A stretch of DNA of 64,000 nucleotides from Sphingomonas soli NBRC 100801 (GTDB taxonomy: Bacteria; Pseudomonadota; Alphaproteobacteria; Sphingomonadales; Sphingomonadaceae). The position numbers were made by a program, and so were the translations under genes. Numbering within the stretch: the stretch's first letter is position 1; every line of letters starts with the position of its first letter. The stretch is taken from contig NZ_BCTZ01000012.1 in the NCBI RefSeq assembly GCF_001591025.1, positions 1 to 64,000 of the forward strand, read 5' to 3'. The notes beneath the pieces were generated by a model that had not been told where the DNA came from, did no database searches, and saw only the letters and a list, made by a program, of their open reading frames with translations. Positions 25,418 to 33,317 of the stretch are shown here, piece by piece.

Positions 25418-26680
25418 ATGGAAACCCAAGTCCGATCGGCGGCAGCAGGCGGAACGACGCTGCTGAAGGCGCTGGTCTTTCTGATGTTCGCGATGTTCGC
25501 GATGACCACCGATTCGGTCGGCACCGTCATTCCCGAGGTGATCCGCGAGTTCGAGCTCGGCCTCACTGCGGGGGGCTCGTTCCAATACGCCACCATGTCC
25601 GGCATCGGCATTTCCGCGATTGCGCTGGGCTTTCTTGCGGACCGGATCGGGCGCAAGGCGACGATCCTGATCGGCCTCCTTCTCTTCGGCATCAGCTCAG
25701 CCTTGTTCGCCGCCGGCCATTCCTTCCTGTTCTTCGTCGCGCTGCTTTTCGTCTCGGGCCTTGGCATCGGCATCTTCAAGGCAGGCGCGCTGGCGCTGAT
25801 CGGCGATCTCTCACGCTCGACCCAGGAACATGCCCGCACGATGAACCTGATCGAGGGCTTTTTCGGTATCGGCGCGATCGTCGGTCCAGCGATCGTCGCC
25901 TATATGCTCCACACCGGCGCGAGCTGGAAATGGGTGTATCTGATCGCGGCGGTGCTGTGCGGCCTGCTCGTGCTCGGCTCGGCTATCGCCCGCTTCCCCA
26001 AGCCGATCGTCGCGCGCGAGGAACCCGCCCATGCCAGCGAGGCGATCCGCATGGCCGGCGATCCCGCCGCGCTGTTCTTCGGCAGCGCCCTGATGCTGTA
26101 TGTCGGCGCGGAAGCGGCGATCTATGTCTGGGCGCCGACCTATCTGGCCGGATATTCGGGCTCGTGGCTGTGGCTGGCCGCCTATGTCGTCTCGATCTTC
26201 TTCGTCCTGCGCGCGGTCGGGCGGTTCCTCGGCGTATGGCTGCTGTCGCGCTTCGAATGGAGCACGGTGCTGCTCGCATGCAGCGGCGGCATGGCGCTGC
26301 TCTTCTGGATCGCCGTGATCGGCGGGCGCGAGGCGGCGATCTTCGCGCTCCCCGCGACCGGCCTGTTCATGTCGGTGCTCTATCCCACAATCAACTCCAC
26401 CGGCATCAGCTGCTATGACAAGGGCCGCCACGGCTCGATCGCCGGGCTGCTGCTCTTCTTCACCTGCGTCAGCGCGGTACTCGCGCCGATGGCGATGGGC
26501 GCGCTCGGCGAATGGCTGAACAACAGCGCCTATAGCATCGTGCTCGGCGCGGTGTTCGCGACGATGCTGACCATTTTGTGCGGATGGAATGTCGCGCGCC
26601 AGCCCTTCGCGGCGATGCTCGCGAAGCGGAATCTCGATGATTACAGCCACGAAAGCGAGACGGCGGCCATAGCGAGCTGA
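25418..26680 (+). CDS. MFS transporter, probable sugar or sugar-ester permease
   Basis: Inner-membrane carrier of 420 aa with about 12 helices. The N-terminal half has the MFS loop motif ADRIGRKATI after helix 2; the C-terminal half has LPATGLFMSVLYPTINSTG and GSIAGLLLFFTCVSAV, resembling the FHS (FucP-like) sugar branch. ATG at 25418 follows AGGGGAGAG. It shares operator site 4 with the tannase-family gene, so it is likely to bring the deacylated sugar across the inner membrane; no other sugar importer is in the island. The actual substrate is not known. Confidence 0.85.
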   Translation: METQVRSAAAGGTTLLKALVFLMFAMFAMTTDSVGTVIPEVIREFELGLTAGGSFQYATMSGIGISAIALGFLADRIGRKATILIGLLLFGISSALFAAGHSFLFFVALLFVSGLGIGIFKAGALALIGDLSRSTQEHARTMNLIEGFFGIGAIVGPAIVAYMLHTGASWKWVYLIAAVLCGLLVLGSAIARFPKPIVAREEPAHASEAIRMAGDPAALFFGSALMLYVGAEAAIYVWAPTYLAGYSGSWLWLAAYVVSIFFVLRAVGRFLGVWLLSRFEWSTVLLACSGGMALLFWIAVIGGREAAIFALPATGLFMSVLYPTINSTGISCYDKGRHGSIAGLLLFFTCVSAVLAPMAMGALGEWLNNSAYSIVLGAVFATMLTILCGWNVARQPFAAMLAKRNLDDYSHESETAAIAS

Positions 26681-26693
26681 CCGGCAGCGAAAA

Positions 26694-26720
26694 GCGGCCG
26701 GCGCAGCGCGCGCCGGCCGC
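26694..26720. terminator. GC-rich hairpin between convergent genes
   Basis: GCGGCCGGCGC, loop AGCGC, GCGCCGGCCGC: perfect 11-bp stem between the MFS and alpha/beta hydrolase stop codons. No T tract on either side, so an intrinsic stop is uncertain. Confidence 0.45.
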
Positions 26721-26725
26721 AGCGC

Positions 26726-27724
26726 TCAGCCCTTGCCGGTCATGTGCCGATCGAGCCAGGCAGCGAACAGCGCGGGCCACTGGCCGCACGGCTTGTCCTT
26801 GGGCCCCACGCCGAAGCCGTGCCCGCCTTCCTCGAACAGATGTATCTCAAGCGGGCGCTTCGCGGCCTGCAACGCGCGCATCATGATCAGGCTGTTCTCG
26901 ACGGGCACAGCCTTGTCGTCGAGCGCATGGACGATGAACACCGGCGGAGTCTGCGCGGTAACATGAAACTCAGGCGAGCGGCGGGCGATGCTCTCCGCTG
27001 AGGGATTTTCTCCGAGCAGCCGCAACGCCGATTCGCCGTGGGTGATCGGTGCGGTGAATCTGATCACCGGATAGATCAGCGCCATGGCCGCGGGGCGCGC
27101 ATCGAGCGCGTCGATCGCGTCGCGGGCGGGATAGACGCGCTCGGCAAAGTCCGTTGCCAGCGTCGCGCCCAGGTGTCCGCCGGCCGAGAATCCAACTGCG
27201 GCGACCAGATCGGGATCATAGCCATAGCGCTTTGCATTGGCGCGGATGACGCGCACCGCGCGCTGCGCATCCTGCAGCGGAACATCGGCGCGCCCCGCCC
27301 AGCCTTCATCGGGTAGGCGATAGGTCAATACGAAGACGGTATAGCCCTGCGCCGTCATCGCACGCGCAACATCGACACCCTCATTGAGGATCGAGACGAA
27401 GGTATAGGCACCGCCTGGGATCGACAACAATGCGCGGCCATTGGACTTTTCCGGCCGGAACACGCGCAGCAACGGGCGGTCGATGTTGCGAACCATGATG
27501 TCGGGCCAATTCGCGGGCAGCGGCTTGGCGGCGAAGCCGCCCGTCGGGGTGCCATTGGGCCACAAGGCGATCTGCTCGGCATCGATCCACGCTTTGGGCA
27601 TGGGCGGCAGCTTTGGGAAATCCTGTGCCTGCGCCGTCAGGCTAAGGGTCGCCAGACCGGCGGTACCGGCCAGAAACGACCTGCGCCCGATCCGCCTGGC
27701 GAAACGATCCATATTCGAACTCAT
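26726..27724 (-). CDS. Tat-exported alpha/beta hydrolase, acetyl-xylan-esterase/BD-FAE-like
   Basis: Protein of 332 aa with a twin-arginine signal (GRRSFLAGTAGLATLSLTAQA). The hydrolase part has a start typical of Bacteroidetes/Proteobacteria BD-FAE-type esterases (IALWPNGTPTGG), oxyanion SIPGGAYTFVS, nucleophile VGFSAGGHLG near residue 178, acid in ALDDKAVPVENS and histidine in EGGHGFGVG. Related proteins deacetylate xylan or other plant glycans. ATG at 27724 follows GGGAGAGG. It is divergent from the type-B carboxylesterase gene across operator site 5, so it belongs to the island. Confidence 0.9.
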   Translation of the reverse strand: MSSNMDRFARRIGRRSFLAGTAGLATLSLTAQAQDFPKLPPMPKAWIDAEQIALWPNGTPTGGFAAKPLPANWPDIMVRNIDRPLLRVFRPEKSNGRALLSIPGGAYTFVSILNEGVDVARAMTAQGYTVFVLTYRLPDEGWAGRADVPLQDAQRAVRVIRANAKRYGYDPDLVAAVGFSAGGHLGATLATDFAERVYPARDAIDALDARPAAMALIYPVIRFTAPITHGESALRLLGENPSAESIARRSPEFHVTAQTPPVFIVHALDDKAVPVENSLIMMRALQAAKRPLEIHLFEEGGHGFGVGPKDKPCGQWPALFAAWLDRHMTGKG

Positions 27725-27815
27725 CCAACCTCTCCCGGCGTGCGATCAGCCGATATGGCGGCCGTCAGTCCGCGAGATAAGAGCCGTTGCATGGCCGTAA
27801 CTCAAGCGTAATCTA

Positions 27816-27825
27816 CAATCGATTG
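27816..27825. promoter_or_regulatory. LacI-type operator site 5
   Basis: CAATCGATTG between divergent starts: 91 bp to the BD-FAE-like gene (minus) and 41 bp to the type-B carboxylesterase gene (plus). Confidence 0.75.
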
Positions 27826-27866
27826 CGTCAAGCGTTGCGGACCAGCGGGACCAAGGGGAGAGGCAA

Positions 27867-29558
27867 ATGGATCGACTTTCCATCGTGAGTGCGCCAAGCC
27901 GCCGCAATATGCTCAAGGGCGCGGCGCTCGCGCTGGGCGGGGCCACGCTTCCGCTGCTGCCCGAGGCGTCTGCAGGCGAGAGTCCGGCTCCGGCCGCCGA
28001 TGCCCTGACCGCCGGCGCTGGCAAGGCCGAAGCGCAAACCCGCGCCGGCAGGGTCGCCGGCTACCGGCGTGGCGACGTCTTCACCTTCAAGGGCATCCCC
28101 TACGGCGACACGACGGCGGGTGCCAACCGATTCCTCCCGCCGCGCCCTCCCAAGGCCTGGTCCGGCGTGCGCAGTTCGCGGAGCTACGGACCGGTCGCAC
28201 CGCAGGACAAGGGCACCGGGCGCCTCAATGACGAGGAAGCCTTCCTCTTCCAATGGAACGACAGCGTTGAGGGCGAAGACTGCCTGCGCGTCAATGTGTG
28301 GACCCGGGGGATAGCCGATGGCGGCAAACGCCCGGTAATGGTCTGGCTCCACGGGGGCGGGTTCGCGGCGGGATCAGGCAATGATCTCCCGGCGTTTGAC
28401 GGGCACAATCTCGCAAAGCGCGGCGATGTCGTCGTCGTGACGCTCAATCACCGGCTAAACCTGCTCGGCTTCCTCGATCTTTCAGCGCACGATCCGGCCT
28501 TTGCGCGCTCGGGCAATGTCGGCATGCTCGATATCGTCGCCGCGCTCGAATGGGTACGCGACAATATCGCCGCTTTCGGTGGCGATCCGGATTGCGTCAC
28601 GATCTTCGGCCAGTCGGGCGGCGGCGCGAAGGTCAGCACGCTGATGGGCATGCCGGCAGCGAAGGGGTTGTTCCACCGCGCGATCGTGCAGAGCGGGTCG
28701 TTCCGGCTTTCCAACACAAGCGAGCGGTCGCAGCAACTGGCCGGACTGCTGCTGAAGGAGCTTGGGCTCACGGGTGCCGACATCGCGCGGCTCCAGGCGC
28801 TTCCCTATGCCGAGCTGCGCCGCGCCAGCGAAGCGGTTCTGGCACGCGTGAACACGCCCATGGGCCCGATTTTCGACACGCGCCGCCTGAGCCGGAATCT
28901 GGGCTTCGGACCGGTGCTGGACGGTGACGTCCTGCCCGCCGCGCCCTTCGCTCCCGATGCGCCCGGCGTCACCGCGGACGTACCGATGCTGATCGGGACG
29001 ACGCTCAACGAGTTCGCGACCGGGATCAACCATCCCGAATATGAGGCGATGACGATCGACGAGGTGCGCGCCCGGCTTGCCAGCGCGCTGCCGGGCAAGG
29101 CCGACGCCGTCCTCGCCGCGTTCCGCAAGCGCACGCCCGATATCAGCCCCTTCGATCTATGGTCGCGCATCGCCAGCGCCCGCGTGCGGATCGGGGCGAT
29201 CGAGCAGGCCACGTCCAAGGCCGCACAGCGGCGGGCGCCCGCCTATCTATACTGGTTCACCTGGCAGACGCGGGTTCTCGACGGCCGCCCGCGCGCATTC
29301 CATTGCGCCGAAATCCCATTTATCTTCGCCAATGCGGAAATCTGCGAGAACATGACCGGGGGAGGCAAGCGCGCGGCGGCGCTGGAGGCCCGGATTGCAG
29401 ACGCCTGGATCGCATTTGCGCGCACCGGCAGCCCCAATCATCGCGGCCTTCCCGAATGGCGGCCCTTTCAGGGAGATTCGCGCGCGACGATGCTGCTCGA
29501 CGATAATTGCAGCCTCGTCGAGAACTTGGATAGCGAGGAGTTGGCCAGCCTTGCCTGA
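27867..29558 (+). CDS. Tat-exported type-B carboxylesterase
   Basis: Protein of 563 aa with a probable twin-arginine signal (SRRNMLKGAALALGGATL). The carboxylesterase type-B/cholinesterase family is clear: FKGIPYGDTTAGANRFLPP near residue 73, EDCLRVNVW, VWLHGGGFAAGS (oxyanion hole), nucleophile FGQSGGGAK near residue 250, FGPVLDGDVLP and the histidine in FHCAEIPFIF. The ATG follows AAGGGGAGAGG. It is a fifth secreted esterase in the same regulon, each of a different fold or family. It could remove longer or branched acyl chains. Confidence 0.92.
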   Translation: MDRLSIVSAPSRRNMLKGAALALGGATLPLLPEASAGESPAPAADALTAGAGKAEAQTRAGRVAGYRRGDVFTFKGIPYGDTTAGANRFLPPRPPKAWSGVRSSRSYGPVAPQDKGTGRLNDEEAFLFQWNDSVEGEDCLRVNVWTRGIADGGKRPVMVWLHGGGFAAGSGNDLPAFDGHNLAKRGDVVVVTLNHRLNLLGFLDLSAHDPAFARSGNVGMLDIVAALEWVRDNIAAFGGDPDCVTIFGQSGGGAKVSTLMGMPAAKGLFHRAIVQSGSFRLSNTSERSQQLAGLLLKELGLTGADIARLQALPYAELRRASEAVLARVNTPMGPIFDTRRLSRNLGFGPVLDGDVLPAAPFAPDAPGVTADVPMLIGTTLNEFATGINHPEYEAMTIDEVRARLASALPGKADAVLAAFRKRTPDISPFDLWSRIASARVRIGAIEQATSKAAQRRAPAYLYWFTWQTRVLDGRPRAFHCAEIPFIFANAEICENMTGGGKRAAALEARIADAWIAFARTGSPNHRGLPEWRPFQGDSRATMLLDDNCSLVENLDSEELASLA

Positions 29559-29602
29559 GCGCGCTGCGTTCCATCATGCGGAGCGCAGACAAAAAAGTGG
29601 TG

Positions 29603-29612
29603 CAATCGATTG
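29603..29612. promoter_or_regulatory. LacI-type operator site 6
   Basis: CAATCGATTG (context TGCAATCGATTGTG) in the 189-bp gap before the GH68 gene, 135 bp from its start and 49 bp from the small leader frame at 29662. Confidence 0.72.
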
Positions 29613-29661
29613 TGAACGGAGCTGCGGCGCGATAGAAGTTGGCCAAACACAGGAGGATCGA

Positions 29662-29751
29662 TTGGGCCCGGATACGCGCGCACGCGCCACTGGAAAGCAG
29701 GTTACCGGGATCACGGTCATCTTCGCATCGCTGGGGCGGGCGGCAGCTTGA
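29662..29751 (+). CDS. Possible 29-aa leader reading frame in front of the GH68 gene
   Basis: A strong ribosome site AGGAGG (29651-29656) is followed 5 nt later by TTG and an open frame of 29 codons whose TGA overlaps the TTG start of the GH68 gene (TTGA). The GH68 gene itself has only a weak GGGGCGGG stretch before its start. The peptide has no recognisable features. It may be a translational-coupling leader, or the ribosome site may belong to a start I have misplaced. No similarity is claimed. Confidence 0.3.
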   Translation: MGPDTRARATGKQVTGITVIFASLGRAAA

Positions 29752-30905
29752 CCCAACCGCATCTTTTTACCGACCGCATCGTCGCGGCGACGGCTCCGAG
29801 TGTCTGGACGGCGGCGCAGCTTCGCGGAATTGCCGGCGGGCATGACAGCGCCCCGCTGATCGGCGCGCAGCACGTCGTACGGGTATCACCCGATCTCGAT
29901 ATCTGGGATGCCTGGCCGATCCAGGATGCCGATGGCGCGCCGTCCGCGCTGCCGAGCGGCGAGGCTTTGTGGATGGCGCTGGGAGCACCCCGGTTCCCCG
30001 ATCCCGACGAGCGCCACGGACATGCACGGATTCATCTGCTCTCGCATGGCCCGCATGGATGGCAGCATCTCGGTCCGGCGCTGGCGGACGGCTTCTCCCC
30101 CGGCAGCCGCGAATGGTCCGGCTCGGCGGTGCTGGGCAAAGATCGCACGTCTTTGACGCTGTTCTTCACCGCAACCGGGCGACGTGGCGAGGCGACGCTC
30201 ACGTTCGAGCAGCGGCTCTTCCGCGCCGAGGCGAACCTGGTGCAAACCGGAAGCGGGTACCGACTCGTCAACTGGCGGGCGCTCAGCGAGATCGCACGGC
30301 GCGATCCCGCGCATTACATGGCCAGCGATGCGGGCTCCGGCGCGGTCGGGACGATCAAGGCCTACCGCGATCCCGCTTATTTCCGCGATCCCAGGGATGG
30401 CAGCCATCACATCTTCTTCGCCGCGTCGCTGGCCGGATCGGATTCGGCGTTCAACGGCGTGGTCGGCACCGCAGTCGCGCGCGACCCCAGCCTCGAGAAG
30501 TGGGAAATCCGTCCGCCCGTGATCAGCGCGGACACGCTCAACAACGAGCTTGAGCGGCCCCACGCCATCTTCCATCAGGGCCTATATTATTTGTTCTGGT
30601 CGACGCAGAGCCATGTCTTCAATCCCGGGGGCCCGATCGGCCCCACCGGACTGTATGGTATGGTCGCGGAAGCGTTGGAGGGGCCCTGGCGGCCGCTGAA
30701 CGGCACCGGGCTGGTCTTCGCCAATCCGGCCGCCGCGCCGAAGCAGGCATATAGCTGGCTGGTGCTGCCCGATCTGCAGGTCACCAGCTTCATCGACGCT
30801 TGGGGAAGCGACGGGGCCGACGCAAATGCGAAGCGTTTCGGCGCAACCTTCGCCCCGATGCTGCGCCTCCGCCTGGACGGCGACAGCGCCGGCCTGGCGC
30901 AGTAA
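29748..30905 (+). CDS. GH68 family sucrose-cleaving enzyme (levansucrase/beta-fructofuranosidase), cytoplasmic
   Basis: Protein of 385 aa of glycoside hydrolase family 68. The active-site triad is in family motifs: nucleophile D54 in IWDAWP, transition-state stabiliser D208 in YRDPAYF, acid/base E269 in LERPHAIF; REWSGSA (121-127) matches the conserved EWSGSA. GH68 enzymes split sucrose and may transfer fructose to make levan. There is no signal peptide, unlike most levansucrases, so it should act inside the cell, as in a sucrose hydrolase feeding the fructokinase 4 bp downstream. Start TTG 29748 is the first in-frame canonical start and matches the normal family N terminus. Confidence 0.92.
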   Translation: MTQPHLFTDRIVAATAPSVWTAAQLRGIAGGHDSAPLIGAQHVVRVSPDLDIWDAWPIQDADGAPSALPSGEALWMALGAPRFPDPDERHGHARIHLLSHGPHGWQHLGPALADGFSPGSREWSGSAVLGKDRTSLTLFFTATGRRGEATLTFEQRLFRAEANLVQTGSGYRLVNWRALSEIARRDPAHYMASDAGSGAVGTIKAYRDPAYFRDPRDGSHHIFFAASLAGSDSAFNGVVGTAVARDPSLEKWEIRPPVISADTLNNELERPHAIFHQGLYYLFWSTQSHVFNPGGPIGPTGLYGMVAEALEGPWRPLNGTGLVFANPAAAPKQAYSWLVLPDLQVTSFIDAWGSDGADANAKRFGATFAPMLRLRLDGDSAGLAQ

Positions 30906-30908
30906 AGC

Positions 30909-31814
30909 GTGACCCAGCGTTTCGCCGGCATCGAGCTTGGCGGCACCAAGGCGATCGCGGTGCTGGCGCAGGGCGACCAGATCGTCGATCGCAGCGTGAT
31001 CGCCACCGGCGCTCCCGGCGCCACCCTCCCGGCGCTGCGCGAGCGCCTGGATGCATGGGCCAGCCAGGCCCCGCTTGCCGGGTTGGGCATCGCGTCGTTC
31101 GGACCGGTCCAGCTCAATCCCGCGCACCCGGATTTCGGAAGCATCCTGGCCACGCCCAAGCCCGGCTGGAGCGGCGCGCAGGTCGCCTCGACGCTGACCG
31201 ATGGCCTTGCCTGCCCGTGGCGGATCGACACCGACGTCAACGGCGCGGCGCTGGCGGAGTATCGCTGGGGCGCAGGCGCAGGGTGCGACAGCCTCTGCTA
31301 CGTCACCATCGGCACCGGGCTTGGCGGCGGCGTGCTGGTCAATGGCGAGCCGGTGCACGGAGCGATGCATCCCGAGATCGGCCATCTTCGCTTGCGCCGC
31401 GCCCCCGGCGATAGCTTCGCCGGGGCTTGCCGCTTCCACGGCGACTGTATCGAGGGGCTGGTGTCGGGGCCCGCGCTCGCCGCGCGCTTCGGCATGGACG
31501 CCGCCGCGGCGCCCGATTCGCATCCCGTCTGGCAGGATGCCGCAGCCGACATCGCCGAACTGTGCGGCGCGATCCTGCTCACCACTTCGGCGCAGCGCAT
31601 CCTGTTCGGCGGCAGCGTCGCTTTGTCGCGTGCCTTTCTCCTGCCCCGGGTCCGCGCGCTGGCGGTCGAGCGGATGGGGGCATATCTGCCGTTCCTCGAC
31701 ATCGGTTCCGCAGACGCGATCATCCGGCCCGCATCGCTGGGATCGGAGGCGGGGCCGCTGGGCGCGATCGCGCTCGCGCAGGCCGCGTATCGCGCTGCGC
31801 AGGCCACCGGTTGA
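30909..31814 (+). CDS. ROK-family fructokinase
   Basis: Protein of 301 aa of the ROK (repressor, ORF, kinase) family. ATP/sugar motifs are AGIELGGTKAIAV at the N terminus, LGIASFGPVQLNP, the ROK signature around TIGTGLGGGVLVNG, the HPEIGH stretch and the zinc-binding CRFHGDCIEG. The PVQLNP and HPEIGH wording is typical of fructokinases of the Zymomonas Frk/ScrK type rather than glucokinases. GTG start 4 bp after the GH68 stop shows a two-gene operon. It would turn the fructose from sucrose into fructose 6-phosphate; the glucose half would need a separate kinase. Confidence 0.92.
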   Translation: MTQRFAGIELGGTKAIAVLAQGDQIVDRSVIATGAPGATLPALRERLDAWASQAPLAGLGIASFGPVQLNPAHPDFGSILATPKPGWSGAQVASTLTDGLACPWRIDTDVNGAALAEYRWGAGAGCDSLCYVTIGTGLGGGVLVNGEPVHGAMHPEIGHLRLRRAPGDSFAGACRFHGDCIEGLVSGPALAARFGMDAAAAPDSHPVWQDAAADIAELCGAILLTTSAQRILFGGSVALSRAFLLPRVRALAVERMGAYLPFLDIGSADAIIRPASLGSEAGPLGAIALAQAAYRAAQATG

Positions 31815-31815
31815 G

Positions 31816-31845
31816 GCGCCGCACCGGGCGACCCCGATGCGGCGC
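31816..31845 (+). terminator. Hairpin after the fructokinase gene
   Basis: GCGCCGCA (31816-31823) and TGCGGCGC (31838-31845) form an 8-bp stem with a second small stem (CGGG/CCCG) inside the loop. It starts 2 bp after the fructokinase stop, between convergent genes. No T tract. Confidence 0.45.
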
Positions 31846-31874
31846 GTTCACCTGAGCCAAGAAGGCGCAGCCGC

Positions 31875-33224
31875 TTACTTGGCGTCCGCCTTTTCGATCA
31901 GGTCGAGCAAACCATCGACGATCGCGGCCTCGGCGCATCCGGGCTTGAGCCGCGACGAGACCACCTCGAACGTGTGATAGCCGAAAGCGGCTTCGTTCGG
32001 GATATAGCCCGAATTGGCGATGCCGTTGGTCAGCGTCGTCATCATCGTGTGCTTGAACGGCGACTCGCGCTTGAAGCGCTGGGCGATCGTCGTGAACACT
32101 TCGGCGTCCACCCCGCCGATCACCGTGTCGCCGAGCTTGAGCAGGCTGAGCCGGATGTTGACCGGATCGGAATCCTCATAGGTGCCGGCATAGCCCGCGC
32201 GGCCCTTGTCGAGCCGCTTGCGGCCCGGGCACACCACCGTCGACTGCGCGCCCTGGATCCGCGCGTCGGTCACCGGACGCTCCAGGCTCGCGCGCCCGAC
32301 ATGCAGCACCTCTTCGCCCAGCATCTGGCCCATCGAAAGGATCATCTGCGCCTGCTGCTTCATCAGCTTGGCGACCTGCGGATTCTTGCGGTCCATGCCC
32401 GTGCCGCCCGGGGGCATGGCGTTGCTGATATCCTCGCCGCGCTTGGCATAGTCGGCGGTGCGGATCGCGCGCAGGTCGTAGGTCTGCTGGAAATAGATCG
32501 GGTTCTGGTCGCCCGCCGCGCCGTTCGAATAGACCGCTACGGCATCGTTGCCGAGCGACTCCTCGATATAGTTGGACGCAGCACCCGGAAGGTCGGCGCT
32601 GACCAGGTCGAGATTGCCGGTCAGCACGGCATGGACACCATAATTATAATAGACCGCGATCGGCGCGCCGCCGAGCGTGTCGAAGCGCACCACCGCGACC
32701 GTCTTGTCCGAAACGCCCTCATAATTCGGGCCTTCCCACCAGCGATTGGTCTTGCGATCGATGATGTTGCGGTTGACGTTGATGTACGAAACGCCGGTGC
32801 CATAGGCCATCCGCGCGGGCTGCACTGCGGCGGCCGCCTTGCGGATCGCGCCGAATATCTGCGCCTCATAGGCTTCGCCGCGCATCCAGGGCGCGCTGTG
32901 GGTATGGGTGGCGGTAAGCAGCAGCTGCGAGGCGGGGATTCCCAGTTCGCGCTCGGCGCGCGCGCTCACCTTTTGCCAGGTCTCCGTTGCTATCGCCCCC
33001 GCGTCGACCGTCACCATCGCCGCGCGCGTCTTGCCATCCTCGATGACGATCGCGCGAACGTTGAGAGGATCGAGCACGCCCAGCATGTTCTTGGGGAGAT
33101 CCTTGGCCGCGGGGGTGACGTCGACTTTCGCGGCACCGACCTTCAGCGCCTGCGCCGACGCCGGCACAGCGGCAAAGGCAAGACAGGCTGCGGTCACGGA
33201 ATAAGCGTGCAACTTCATACGCAT
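31875..33224 (-). CDS. Secreted neutral/alkaline ceramidase-fold hydrolase
   Basis: Protein of 449 aa with signal peptide (HAYSVTAACLAFAAVPASAQA). It resembles the N-terminal catalytic domain of neutral/alkaline non-lysosomal ceramidases: VGAAKVDVTPAA, the zinc-binding ATHTHSAPWM near residue 104, GVHAVLTGNLDLVSADLPG and the SNGAAGDQNP stretch carrying the active-site region. The C-terminal immunoglobulin-like domain of true ceramidases is absent. These enzymes cleave N-acyl bonds of ceramides, but many bacterial relatives of this size are of unknown function. ATG at 33224 follows GGAGAGG. Operator site 7 lies 18 bp upstream, which ties it to the LacI regulon. Confidence 0.85.
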   Translation of the reverse strand: MRMKLHAYSVTAACLAFAAVPASAQALKVGAAKVDVTPAAKDLPKNMLGVLDPLNVRAIVIEDGKTRAAMVTVDAGAIATETWQKVSARAERELGIPASQLLLTATHTHSAPWMRGEAYEAQIFGAIRKAAAAVQPARMAYGTGVSYINVNRNIIDRKTNRWWEGPNYEGVSDKTVAVVRFDTLGGAPIAVYYNYGVHAVLTGNLDLVSADLPGAASNYIEESLGNDAVAVYSNGAAGDQNPIYFQQTYDLRAIRTADYAKRGEDISNAMPPGGTGMDRKNPQVAKLMKQQAQMILSMGQMLGEEVLHVGRASLERPVTDARIQGAQSTVVCPGRKRLDKGRAGYAGTYEDSDPVNIRLSLLKLGDTVIGGVDAEVFTTIAQRFKRESPFKHTMMTTLTNGIANSGYIPNEAAFGYHTFEVVSSRLKPGCAEAAIVDGLLDLIEKADAK

Positions 33225-33242
33225 TCTGTTTCCTCTCCGATG

Positions 33243-33252
33243 CAATCGATTG
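33243..33252. promoter_or_regulatory. LacI-type operator site 7
   Basis: CAATCGATTG (context TGCAATCGATTGCTG) 18 bp upstream of the ceramidase-fold gene start. This is the right-hand end of the operator series; the next gene is an unrelated MFS gene ending at 33318. Confidence 0.73.
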
Positions 33253-33317
33253 CTGCTCGATACCGGGCCGCGCTTTCGAGCACAACCACTATTAGGCGCG
33301 GGAAGGGCCTCGGGGGT

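Noticed and set aside
11090..33224. Horizontal transfer island with mobile elements
   Set aside because: No transposase, integrase or border repeats; base composition looks like the rest of the window. Transfer cannot be excluded without a codon-use computation.
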